This document shows positions 18,082-25,807 of a stretch of DNA of 43,893 nt, in pieces. Source of the stretch: JBAZQS01 sp041645075 (GTDB lineage: Bacteria; Patescibacteriota; Patescibacteriia; 2-01-FULL-39-33); NCBI GenBank assembly GCA_041645075.1, contig JBAZQS010000006.1, forward strand, positions 1 through 43,893, written 5' to 3'. A program made the position numbers and the translations under genes. Under the pieces are notes generated by a model, which had not been told where the DNA came from, did no database searches, and was given only the letters and a program-made list of their open reading frames with translations. Every line of letters starts with the position of its first letter. Position 1 is the first letter of the stretch.

Positions 18082-19080
18082 ATGAAAATTGTCGTTACCG
18101 GCGGCGCCGGCTTCATCGGCTCAAATTTTATTCATTACCTGCTAAGAAAATATCCAAATTGCAGTGTAGTTAATTTTGATTTGCTAACTTATGCTGGTAA
18201 TTTGGAAAATTTGAAATTTTTTGAAAATGATGCGCGTTATCGATTTGTACGGGGTGATATTGCGGATAAAAAATTAACCGAAGAATTAGTCAGTCAGTCC
18301 GACTTAGTGGTTCATTTCGCGGCCGAATCGCATGTGGACCGTTCCATTGCTGATTCTTCGGCTTTTATTCATACTAATATTGTTGGCACTCATACTTTGC
18401 TTGAGGTAATCTGTAAAAACCCGTCAGTGAGATTCCATCATGTTTCCACTGACGAAGTTTTCGGTTCGCTTGGACCGGACGATTTTCCTTTCAATGAGAA
18501 ATCACCTTATGACCCGAAAAGTCCTTACAGTGCGTCTAAAGCCGCTTCCGACCATTTGGTTCGGGCATATCAACACACCTACAATTTGCCAATCACTGTT
18601 TCTAATTGTTCCAATAATTACGGACCCTATCAATTTCCCGAAAAGTTAATTCCGTTTTTTGTTACGAATTTGATTGAAGGCAAAAAAGTGCCGCTTTACG
18701 GCGACGGCGCTAATGTCCGTGATTGGCTGCACGTTGATGACCATTGCGAGGCAATTGACCTCATTATTCAAAAAGGTAAAATCGGCGAAACCTATTGTAT
18801 TGGCGGCAATGCAGAAAAAACCAATAAAGAAATTACCGCCTTGCTTTTAAAAATTATGAATAAGGGCGATGATTGGATTGAATTTGTGCCTGACCGTCCC
18901 GGACACGACCGCCGCTATGCCATTGATTTTTCAAAAATTAAAAATGAATTGGACTGGGAGCCGAAAGTCGGTTTTGAAAGCGGTATTATGGCAACCGTAA
19001 AATGGTATCAGGAAAATGAAAATTGGTGGCGTTCGCTTAAATTGAAAAATCAAAAATTATTGGCAACGCCGGCCTTCTAA
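18082..19080 (+). CDS. rmlB: dTDP-glucose 4,6-dehydratase
   Basis: 332 aa, the usual RmlB length. The extended SDR fold has the NAD motif TGGAGFIGSNF, AAESHVDRSI, the catalytic HVSTDEVFGSL segment and Y-S-A-S-K (catalytic Tyr and Lys intact), then NNYGPYQFPEKLIP, all diagnostic of RmlB. It converts dTDP-glucose to dTDP-4-keto-6-deoxyglucose, the branch point for L-rhamnose and other deoxysugars. It is 34 bp upstream of rmlA; rmlC and rmlD are not in the window, so the product may not be rhamnose. Confidence 0.95.
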   Translation: MKIVVTGGAGFIGSNFIHYLLRKYPNCSVVNFDLLTYAGNLENLKFFENDARYRFVRGDIADKKLTEELVSQSDLVVHFAAESHVDRSIADSSAFIHTNIVGTHTLLEVICKNPSVRFHHVSTDEVFGSLGPDDFPFNEKSPYDPKSPYSASKAASDHLVRAYQHTYNLPITVSNCSNNYGPYQFPEKLIPFFVTNLIEGKKVPLYGDGANVRDWLHVDDHCEAIDLIIQKGKIGETYCIGGNAEKTNKEITALLLKIMNKGDDWIEFVPDRPGHDRRYAIDFSKIKNELDWEPKVGFESGIMATVKWYQENENWWRSLKLKNQKLLATPAF

Positions 19081-19113
19081 ATGCGAATTTTTTAAATAAA
19101 ATAAATTAAAAAA

Positions 19114-19917
19114 ATGGAAAAAGAAATAAAAGGCATAATTTTAGCCGGTGGCATGGCCACCCGTCTTTTTCCCTCCACAATTGTTGTCTCCAAGCAGCTT
19201 TTGCCAGTTTATGACCGTCCCATGATTTTTTATCCTCTCAATACCTTGATTAAAGGCGGCGTGCGAGATATTTTGATTATTGTTTCGCCGGAACATAGCG
19301 GCTCGTTTATCAATTTGCTCGGCTCTATTTTTAGAAACCATGGCGTAAAAATTTCTTTTTGCGTTCAACGGCAGCCGCGCGGTTTACCAGAAGCTTTTAT
19401 TTTGGGCGAAAATCATATTGACCAAAATCACGTCGCCCTGATTTTGGGTGATAATATTTTTGAAGATGATTTTTCTCAGGAGATTAAAAATTTTTCCGGC
19501 GGCGGCCAGGTTTTTGTTAAGCGCGTACCCGACCCGGAGAGATTCGGCGTGGTAAAATTAAATGAAACCGGCCAACCGGAAATGGTTATAGAAAAACCAA
19601 AAGAATGGGTAAGCGATTATGCTATAACCGGACTCTATCTTTTTGATTGTCGCGTCGTGGCGGCGTCCAAAGCCCTTCAGCCATCCGTTCGCGGCGAATT
19701 GGAAATAACCGACCTCCATAAATTCTATATGAATAATCGGGAATTGAAGGTAACTGTTTTTGGCGGCGCTTGGTTGGATGCCGGCACGCACGATTCCTTA
19801 CTTGAGGCCACTTTGGCCGTCAAAGAAAAGGGTATTGTTAAAAATTTTCATCCCATAATAGAGGAAGCGCTCCAAGAACTTTGCTTAGATTATAAAAATG
19901 GCATTAAAAAATTTTAA
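19114..19917 (+). CDS. rmlA: Glucose-1-phosphate thymidylyltransferase
   Basis: 267 aa, a little shorter than the usual ~290. It opens with GIILAGGMATRLFPST (nucleotide-binding loop; GGMATRL instead of the commoner GGSGTRL), then SKQLLPVYDRPMIFYPL, LILGDNIF and KRVPDPERFGVVKL, the RmlA signature order. WLDAGTHDSLLEA is near the end. It makes dTDP-glucose for RmlB. It is in one transcription unit with rmlB and is followed immediately by the right copy of the 27-bp repeat, which overlaps its last two bases. Confidence 0.93.
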   Translation: MEKEIKGIILAGGMATRLFPSTIVVSKQLLPVYDRPMIFYPLNTLIKGGVRDILIIVSPEHSGSFINLLGSIFRNHGVKISFCVQRQPRGLPEAFILGENHIDQNHVALILGDNIFEDDFSQEIKNFSGGGQVFVKRVPDPERFGVVKLNETGQPEMVIEKPKEWVSDYAITGLYLFDCRVVAASKALQPSVRGELEITDLHKFYMNNRELKVTVFGGAWLDAGTHDSLLEATLAVKEKGIVKNFHPIIEEALQELCLDYKNGIKKF

Positions 19918-19942
19918 GTAAAATATTTAGGTAAATTTGATA
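19916..19942 (+). repeat. 27-bp direct repeat, right copy
   Basis: Pairs with 17991-18017 (25/27 identical). Together the two copies bracket rmlB-rmlA exactly: the left copy ends before rmlB and the right copy begins at the rmlA stop codon. Confidence 0.8.
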
Positions 19943-19953
19943 TTATTTTACAT

Positions 19954-19982
19954 TTGACGGTTTTCCCGCTTTCTGGTAAGAT
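19954..19982 (+). promoter_or_regulatory. Predicted promoter for the SDR-dehydrase/transketolase operon
   Basis: TTGACG (19954-19959), a 17-bp spacer, then TAAGAT (19977-19982). TGG directly before the -10 gives an extended -10 (TGnTAAGAT). About 24 bases of leader precede ATG 20013. Confidence 0.65.
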
Positions 19983-20012
19983 TTTTTTATCTTTTTAGTA
20001 TTAATTGAACTT

Positions 20013-22298
20013 ATGAACGGCAAAATTTCCAGCCCTATTTTAGTTACCGGCGGCAGTGGTTTTATAGGCGCTAATTTAGTGAGAAGGTTGATTGAAGATG
20101 AAAATAACGAAGTTCATTTGATTTTAAGAAATGAATCAGACACCTGGCGCCTAAGCGATATTTTGGATAAAGTAAAGGTTCATCGGGTTGATTTGGTTGA
20201 GCGAGAAAAAATTTTTGAAGCGGTGAGAGAAATAAAACCAAAGACCATATTTCATTTGGCGGTTTATGGCGCCTATCCGTTCCAGAAAGAATCCAGTAAA
20301 ATAAAAACCGTTAATCTTGACGGCACCATAAATTTAATTGAGGCCGGCCGAGAGGTTGGTTTTGACATTTTTATAAATACCGGCTCATCATCGGAGTATG
20401 GCTTTAAAAACGAGGCGATGAAAGAAATTGACCGGCTTGAGCCGAACAGCCATTATGCGATTTATAAAGCGGCGGCCACTATGCTGTGCCAGTATTTGGC
20501 CCAACAGGAGAACCTGCCGATTATTACTCTGCGGCCGTTTTCGGTTTATGGCCCATATGAAGAGCCGACCAGATTGATATCAAAATTAGTTGTTTCCTTG
20601 CTTAACAATATTTGTCCGCCTCTAGTATCGCCTAAAACCGCGCGCGATTATATTTATATTGATGATGTCATTGATCTCTATTTGGCCGCGGCCAAGAGGC
20701 CGGAACTGGCCGGAGAAATATTTAATATGGGCCGCGGCCAGCAGGTGGATTTGGAAGAAATAGTCGCCACGGCCATTAAAATAATCGGCGCTGATGTTGA
20801 ACCCAAATGGGGGACTATGCCATCAAGAAATTGGGACCAGAATATTTGGCAGGCGGATATTTCCAAAACCGTTAAATTATTGGATTGGCAGCCCAAGAAT
20901 GATTTGGAAACCGGCTTGAAAAAAACTATTAGTTGGTTTAGGGATAATCAGGAGAGATTTAAGGATCGTTATATCTGCCATGATGAGATCAGGGAGACCA
21001 TCTCTGAATTGGTGAAAAAATCTTGGCCCATCACTTCCATGAAAGGCCTGGATGGCGGCAACTTTATTCCCGGAAAGTCCCCAGTTCAGTATTCGGGACC
21101 AACCTGGAATTACGAAGAAGTGGAAGAGGCGATATACGCTCTGCTTCGCGGAAAGTGGCTGAGCAAAGGAGAAAATGTGGCTAAATTTGAAAATGAATTT
21201 TCTACGATTATCGGCCGTTCTCATTCTATTATGTGCAATTCCGGCAGTTCGGCAAATTTATTGATGCTATCCGCCCTAAAGTCGGATAAGACCTTCGCTT
21301 TTAGGGATATTGAAGTCATAACTCCGGTTGTCTGCTTTCCGACTACGGTGGCGCCGATTATTCAATGCGGATTTACTCCCAAATTTATTGATGTGGAAAT
21401 GGATACTTTAAATTTAGACTTGGATTTATTGGAACAAGCCATTACGGCCAAAACCAAAGCCGTGATCTTCGCGCATGTTTTGGGCAATCCGCCGGATATG
21501 GATAGGTTGGTGGATATTTGCCGAAGGAATAATTTAATTTTATTGGAAGACAATTGCGATTCTTTGGGCAGTTCTTGGAATGGCAAGCCATTGGGCAGCT
21601 TCGGCTTGATGTCCAGCCATAGTTTTTATCCGGCTCACCATATTACCACCGGCGAGGGCGGAATGGTCAGTACCAACGATGAGAATCTTGCCAAAGTCAT
21701 AAGCAGTATGATTAATTGGGGTCGGGCTTGTTATTGCGTCGGGGCGGCTAATTTTTCTCTGAATGGCAATTGCGCTCATCGTTTTGACCGGTGGCTGGCG
21801 CCGGCCTATGACGGCATTGTTGACCATAAATATGTTTATGATGAAATCGGTTATAATTTAAAGCCCTTGGATTTTCAGGGAGCCATTGGTTCGGTGCAAT
21901 TGAAAAAATTAGCAGACAACAATAAAAATAGGAAAAAAATTTTCCAGAAGTTTTATGAAGTGTGCGGTAAATATCCGGAATTAGTCAAAATGGTCAGGGT
22001 TGATCCGCGAGCCGAGGTGAGCTGGTTCGGTTTTCCGCTTACAATTATTACCGACAAGTTTATCAGAAACGATTTTATTAATTTTTTGGAAAGTAGAAAA
22101 ATCCAGACCCGTAATTATTTTTCCGGCAACATTCTTTTTCATAAGCCATTTGCTTATCTGGGCAATCCAAAAAATTATCCCAATGCCTGCCAGGTTATGG
22201 AGAGGACATTTTTTATCGGTGTTCAGCCAAAGATGACCGAGGAAATGATTGAATATGTTTGTCAGAATCTTGATGAATTTTTAGGTCAATATAAATAG
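20013..22298 (+). CDS. Fusion: SDR nucleotide-sugar epimerase/reductase + RfbH/E1-type [2Fe-2S] 4-keto-6-deoxysugar 3-dehydrase
   Basis: 761 aa. Residues 1-~315 are an extended SDR: T12GGSGFIG NAD(P) motif, GSSSEYG, and YAIYK with the catalytic Tyr and Lys intact. Residues ~355-761 are DegT/DnrJ/EryC1-like. In place of the PLP lysine is PAHHITTGEGG (H542 aligned with the lysine), the hallmark of CDP-4-keto-6-deoxyglucose 3-dehydrase (E1/RfbH). Cysteines C515, C573, C575 and C587 give C-x57-C-x1-C-x11-C, close to the C-x57-C-x1-C-x7-C I recall for E1 [2Fe-2S] ligands. Predicted role: removal of the C-3 hydroxyl, then reduction or epimerisation, leading to a 3,6-dideoxyhexose. The E3 reductase partner is not visible. 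The transketolase pair follows 1 bp later. The nucleotide carrier (CDP or dTDP) is open. Confidence 0.88.
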   Translation: MNGKISSPILVTGGSGFIGANLVRRLIEDENNEVHLILRNESDTWRLSDILDKVKVHRVDLVEREKIFEAVREIKPKTIFHLAVYGAYPFQKESSKIKTVNLDGTINLIEAGREVGFDIFINTGSSSEYGFKNEAMKEIDRLEPNSHYAIYKAAATMLCQYLAQQENLPIITLRPFSVYGPYEEPTRLISKLVVSLLNNICPPLVSPKTARDYIYIDDVIDLYLAAAKRPELAGEIFNMGRGQQVDLEEIVATAIKIIGADVEPKWGTMPSRNWDQNIWQADISKTVKLLDWQPKNDLETGLKKTISWFRDNQERFKDRYICHDEIRETISELVKKSWPITSMKGLDGGNFIPGKSPVQYSGPTWNYEEVEEAIYALLRGKWLSKGENVAKFENEFSTIIGRSHSIMCNSGSSANLLMLSALKSDKTFAFRDIEVITPVVCFPTTVAPIIQCGFTPKFIDVEMDTLNLDLDLLEQAITAKTKAVIFAHVLGNPPDMDRLVDICRRNNLILLEDNCDSLGSSWNGKPLGSFGLMSSHSFYPAHHITTGEGGMVSTNDENLAKVISSMINWGRACYCVGAANFSLNGNCAHRFDRWLAPAYDGIVDHKYVYDEIGYNLKPLDFQGAIGSVQLKKLADNNKNRKKIFQKFYEVCGKYPELVKMVRVDPRAEVSWFGFPLTIITDKFIRNDFINFLESRKIQTRNYFSGNILFHKPFAYLGNPKNYPNACQVMERTFFIGVQPKMTEEMIEYVCQNLDEFLGQYK

Positions 22299-22299
22299 T

Positions 22300-23118
22300 A
22301 TGGAAAATGAGATATTGTCTTCGCTCGAGCAAAAAAGCCGGGAAGCAAGAAGAAAAATTATTGAGATCTCAGTCCGCCACCGGGCCGCGCATTTAGGCAG
22401 CGCCTTATCTGTGGTGGATATTTTAATTTGCCTTTATTTTAAAATTTTAAATATCAATCCGCAGAATCCGAGCTGGGAAGACCGCGACCGTTTGATTTTC
22501 AGCAAGGGGCACGCCGCTCTTGCGCTTTATACTGTTTTAGTTGAGCGCGGTTTTTCATCAGAAGATGTTTTAAATGGTTTTTATACCAATGGAACGGAAT
22601 TGGCTTGCCACCCAGTCATTGGGTGTATGCCCGGCGTAGAAGTGTCAACAGGTTCTTTGGGCCATGGCTTGTCTATGGGCGTCGGTTTGGCTTATGGGAT
22701 GAAGCTGGATCAGAAATCACCGAAGGTGTTCACCATTATGGGAGACGGCGAGTGTGATGAGGGTTCGGTATGGGAAGCGGCTATGGCCGCCTCGCATTTA
22801 AAGCTTGATAATTTAATCGCCATCATTGACTATAATAAATTTCAGGGATTCGGCGAGGTTAAAAAGGTCATGGGTCTGGAGCCCTTGGGCGACAAGTGGC
22901 GATCATTCGGCTGGCAAGTAAAAAAAATTGACGGCCACGATTTTGGCCAAATTTTGTCGGCGTTTGAAGAAAGCCAGGTTGAGCCTGGCAAGCCGCTAAT
23001 AATTATCGCTCATACCATAAAAGGCAAAGGAGTTCCTTCTTTGGAGGGCAGATTGGAATCGCATTATGAAAATCCCGCCCCCGACCAATTAGATAATATT
23101 TTTAAGGAATTAATGTGA
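22300..23118 (+). CDS. Transketolase, N-terminal (TPP-binding) subunit
   Basis: 272 aa. This is the N-terminal third of transketolase as a separate protein: HRAAHLGSALSVVDIL, DRDRLIFSKGHAALALY and the thiamine diphosphate motif MGDGECDEGSVWEA...IIDYN. It needs the C-terminal subunit encoded next. It starts one base after the SDR-dehydrase fusion, so it is tightly coupled to deoxysugar genes. Either it is the cell's split transketolase or a sugar-pathway version that transfers a two-carbon ketol unit to a keto-sugar; the sequence alone does not decide. Confidence 0.9.
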   Translation: MENEILSSLEQKSREARRKIIEISVRHRAAHLGSALSVVDILICLYFKILNINPQNPSWEDRDRLIFSKGHAALALYTVLVERGFSSEDVLNGFYTNGTELACHPVIGCMPGVEVSTGSLGHGLSMGVGLAYGMKLDQKSPKVFTIMGDGECDEGSVWEAAMAASHLKLDNLIAIIDYNKFQGFGEVKKVMGLEPLGDKWRSFGWQVKKIDGHDFGQILSAFEESQVEPGKPLIIIAHTIKGKGVPSLEGRLESHYENPAPDQLDNIFKELM

Positions 23119-23122
23119 TTTT

Positions 23123-24055
23123 ATGAGATCCGCTTTTATTTCTAATTTGATAAAAATTGCCGAATCCGATGAAAGAGTCGTGCTTTTGACCGGCGATCTT
23201 GGTTATAAGGTCTTGGAGGAATTTCAGGAGAAATTTCCCCAGCGTTTTATAAATGTTGGCATTGCTGAAGCCAATATGGTGGGCATGGCGGCCGGATTGG
23301 CCTTGGCGGGAAAAATACCTTATGTTTTTTCAATTGGCACTTTTGCTACCGCGCGCTGTTTGGAACAAATTAGAAATGACGTTTGTTATCAAAATTTAAA
23401 TGTTAAAATTATTGGCGTGGGATCCGGCTTCACTTATTCTCTGTATGGCGCCAGCCATCAGCCGATTGACGATATTGCCTTAATGCGCAGTTTGCCGAAT
23501 ATGTCAGTAGTATGTCCAGGCGATCCGATTGAAACTAAAATGGCGGTCATTAGTTCTTATAAAAATACCGGCCCCCTATACTTGCGTTTAGCCGCCAAAG
23601 GAGAGCCAAATATCCACGTCCAAGAACCGGAATTTACCATCGGCCGAGGAATTGTTTTAAGGGATGGCGAGGACATTACTATTATGGCAACCGGCAATAT
23701 GCTGGCCAATGCCAAGGCGGCGGCCGACCAGTTAGTTCAGCGAGCCGTTTCAGTTCGTTTGATTTCCATGCCGTTTGTCAAGCCGATCGACAAAGAAATA
23801 ATTCTAAAATCAGCCAAAGAAACCAAAATAATTTTTAGCGTTGAAGAGCATTGCGCCATTGGCGGGTTAGGAAGCGCGATAGCGGAGATTTTAGCCGAGG
23901 ATAAAACCGATGTTGTTTTTAAGAAGATATCTTTGCCCGATGAATACCCCAAAATCGTTGGCAGTTGGAATTATGTTAGGGATTATTACGGCTTAACGCC
24001 GGATAAAATTACGGAAAATATTTATAAGCAATGGAAAGATTTAAGAAAATATTAA
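23123..24055 (+). CDS. Transketolase, C-terminal subunit
   Basis: 310 aa. It carries the pyrimidine-binding domain (FINVGIAEANMVGMAAGLAL with the catalytic Glu, FATARCLEQIRNDVC, GASHQPIDDIALMRSLPNM) and the transketolase C-domain (ITIMATGNMLANA, FSVEEHCAIGGLGSAIAEIL). It forms the active enzyme with the 22300 product. It lies 4 bp after that gene; an AAGGA lies about 15 bases before its start. A hairpin terminator at 24064 ends the operon. Confidence 0.9.
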   Translation: MRSAFISNLIKIAESDERVVLLTGDLGYKVLEEFQEKFPQRFINVGIAEANMVGMAAGLALAGKIPYVFSIGTFATARCLEQIRNDVCYQNLNVKIIGVGSGFTYSLYGASHQPIDDIALMRSLPNMSVVCPGDPIETKMAVISSYKNTGPLYLRLAAKGEPNIHVQEPEFTIGRGIVLRDGEDITIMATGNMLANAKAAADQLVQRAVSVRLISMPFVKPIDKEIILKSAKETKIIFSVEEHCAIGGLGSAIAEILAEDKTDVVFKKISLPDEYPKIVGSWNYVRDYYGLTPDKITENIYKQWKDLRKY

Positions 24056-24063
24056 TTTTTTAA

Positions 24064-24108
24064 AAACCCGGAAGCGTTTTGCCCAATTGGCAAGTTGCTT
24101 CCGGGTTT
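24064..24108. terminator. Bidirectional hairpin terminator
   Basis: A 12-bp perfect stem AAACCCGGAAGC / GCTTCCGGGTTT (24064-24075 with 24097-24108) holds an inner TTGCC/GGCAA hairpin. It sits between convergent genes ending at 24055 (+) and 24117 (-). The T-run is better on the minus-strand side, so it best serves the Nudix-like gene. Confidence 0.8.
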
Positions 24109-24116
24109 GGCGGATT

Positions 24117-24662
24117 TTATTCCTGGTTGATGACTTGCGATTTTCCCTTGACCAGAAAATCACTTGAGATTTTCCATACTTCCCGATGGGAAACCAAAAT
24201 GTCGGCGGGCACTTGTTTAAAAAATTTGCCGTTTTTTGGCGTTTCACTTGGTTCAATATCGGCCACAAAAACCAGCCCGATAAAGTGGTTTGCCACTTCT
24301 TGGCCATCATCACAATGCCGAATGTCTGATTTCGGGTCATTATAATTATGAACACCAGCAAAGAAGATGTTTCGTATAGCAACCCCGGTTTCTTTTAGAG
24401 CAATGCGCCGGCAAGTAGCCGTGAGGTTTTCAAACATATGAACCAAACTCCCTGGAAAATGATTGGCATGGAAGTCCGCATCGTCTCGCCAGATAAGCAG
24501 TATTTCATTGTCTGTGTTTCTGATGCATAATTCCACGCACGCTACTGGTGTAATGGAGATTGTCATTATGAATTGTTCAAATGACATCTCGCCCATCGCA
24601 ATACCGCGCTTTCTTATTTCGCGGCATAGATCGTCGGTCGGCACTTCTCCAAGATTAATCAC
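24117..24662 (-). CDS. Nudix-like protein with degenerate Nudix box
   Basis: 181 aa, GTG start at 24662, chosen because GGAGGG lies 6 bases upstream (24669-24674), a strong Shine-Dalgarno sequence that most neighbours lack. CVELCIRNTDNEILLIWR resembles the first Nudix strands. PGSLVHMFENLTATCRRIALKETG sits where the box Gx5Ex7REUxEExGU should be, but two of the three REUxEE glutamates are replaced (R-I-A-L-K-E). Hydrolase activity is therefore doubtful; it may bind a nucleotide sugar or act on an unusual substrate. It is monocistronic with its own promoter and terminator, opposite to all surrounding genes. Nudix fold assignment is moderate. Confidence 0.65.
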   Translation of the reverse strand: MINLGEVPTDDLCREIRKRGIAMGEMSFEQFIMTISITPVACVELCIRNTDNEILLIWRDDADFHANHFPGSLVHMFENLTATCRRIALKETGVAIRNIFFAGVHNYNDPKSDIRHCDDGQEVANHFIGLVFVADIEPSETPKNGKFFKQVPADILVSHREVWKISSDFLVKGKSQVINQE

Positions 24663-24668
24663 GGTTTT

Positions 24669-24674
24669 CCCTCC
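24669..24674 (-). promoter_or_regulatory. Strong Shine-Dalgarno sequence GGAGGG
   Basis: Read on the minus strand, GGAGGG lies 6 bases before GTG 24662 and decides that start. Confidence 0.75.
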
Positions 24675-24701
24675 GTTTTAAAGTGATTTTAAGAACGAAT
24701 C

Positions 24702-24744
24702 ATGGTAAATATTCATAACCATAAAAAAAAGTTCAATTTACCAT
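24702..24744. promoter_or_regulatory. Inverted repeat in the leader of the Nudix-like gene
   Basis: ATGGTAAAT (24702-24710) and ATTTACCAT (24736-24744) form 9-bp arms separated by 25 bp, downstream of the minus-strand -10 box. It could be an operator or an RNA hairpin. No regulator gene is evident nearby. Confidence 0.4.
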
Positions 24745-24749
24745 TTATT

Positions 24750-24778
24750 AAATTATCACGCATAACGATTTTTGTCAA
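24750..24778 (-). promoter_or_regulatory. Predicted promoter for the Nudix-like gene
   Basis: On the minus strand: TTGACA (24773-24778), a 17-bp spacer, then TAATTT (24750-24755) with an upstream TGA giving an extended -10. The leader would be about 80 bases. Confidence 0.6.
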
Positions 24779-24779
24779 G

Positions 24780-24808
24780 TTGAAAAATAAGCTGAAATTT
24801 TGTAAAAT
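24780..24808 (+). promoter_or_regulatory. Predicted promoter for the GT2-radical SAM-YfhO operon
   Basis: TTGAAA (24780-24785), a 17-bp spacer, then TAAAAT (24803-24808). It is divergent from the Nudix-like promoter; the two -35 boxes are separated by a single base. Confidence 0.6.
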
Positions 24809-24841
24809 ATTATTGAAGTTTAAATAAATTAACATTATAAT

Positions 24842-25807
24842 ATGTTAGAAAATAAAATGATTTCAGCGGTTATTACTTGTTATCGCGATGGGCAAGCCAT
24901 TCCAATAATGCACAGTCGGCTGACTGAAATTTTTAAAAAAATAGGCTGTAATTATGAAATTATTTTCGTTAATGACGGCAGTCCGGACAATTCAGAAGAA
25001 GTTTTAGAAGCGATTTGCGCTAAAGATCCAAAAACAACCGCCATTTTCCATTCCCGGAATTTCAGTTCCCAGAACGCTTTTACTTCCGGCATGATTCAAT
25101 CAATTGGCGATGCCGTTGTTTTGCTTGACGGTGATTTGCAGGATCCGCCGGAGCTCGTTGAAGAGCTGGCAAAAAAATGGGCAGAGGGTTTTGATGTTGT
25201 TTATGGCATTAGAGTACAAAGGGAGGCGAATATGTTTTTACAAATTGCTTACAAACTTTTTTACCGCGTCTTTCAAAAAATGTCTTATATTAAGGTGCCG
25301 GTTGATGCCGGAGATTTTTCTTTGATGGATAGAAAAGTGGTCGACGCCCTTAATTCAATGCCGGAAAAAGACCGGTTTATGAGAGGGCTTAGGGCCTGGG
25401 TCGGTTTTAAGCAGACCGGTGTGCCCTATAAGCGACCGGAGAGAATGTTTGGCCGAACTACCAATAATTTAATTGGTAATTTTAGGTGGGCCAGAAAAGG
25501 CATTTTTTCTTTTTCATATATGCCTTTGGAGCTCATATCATATCTGGCGCTCATTGTTGTTGCCTTGTCGATAGTGGGCATGCTGATTTATTTGGTTCTT
25601 TACTTTATTTTACCAGATTACAGAAGTCTTAGGGGAATACCGACATTAATTATTATTATTTTGTTTTTGGGCGGCATCCAATTGTTGTGCCTTAGTATTA
25701 TTGGCGAGTATTTGGGAAAAATATTTGAAGAAGTAAAAAATCGGCCGAAGTTTATAATAAAAAAAATTTTAAATAATCATCGGAAGATAAATGAAAATGA
25801 CGATTAA
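24842..25807 (+). CDS. GT2 polyprenyl-phosphate glycosyltransferase (GtrB/DPM-like)
   Basis: 321 aa. The GT-A domain has AVITCYRDG, IIFVNDGSPDNS, RNFSSQNAFTSGM and LLDGDLQDPPE (metal-binding D-x-D region). Two hydrophobic C-terminal segments (about residues 230-290) end in LSIIGEYLGKIFEEVKNRPKFI, typical of GtrB/ArnC-like enzymes. These transfer a sugar from a nucleotide donor to undecaprenyl phosphate for use by GT-C enzymes or GtrA-type systems; a GT-C-like YfhO protein (27287) and a GtrA protein (32883) are nearby. The stop overlaps the next start by one base. Confidence 0.9.
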   Translation: MLENKMISAVITCYRDGQAIPIMHSRLTEIFKKIGCNYEIIFVNDGSPDNSEEVLEAICAKDPKTTAIFHSRNFSSQNAFTSGMIQSIGDAVVLLDGDLQDPPELVEELAKKWAEGFDVVYGIRVQREANMFLQIAYKLFYRVFQKMSYIKVPVDAGDFSLMDRKVVDALNSMPEKDRFMRGLRAWVGFKQTGVPYKRPERMFGRTTNNLIGNFRWARKGIFSFSYMPLELISYLALIVVALSIVGMLIYLVLYFILPDYRSLRGIPTLIIIILFLGGIQLLCLSIIGEYLGKIFEEVKNRPKFIIKKILNNHRKINENDD

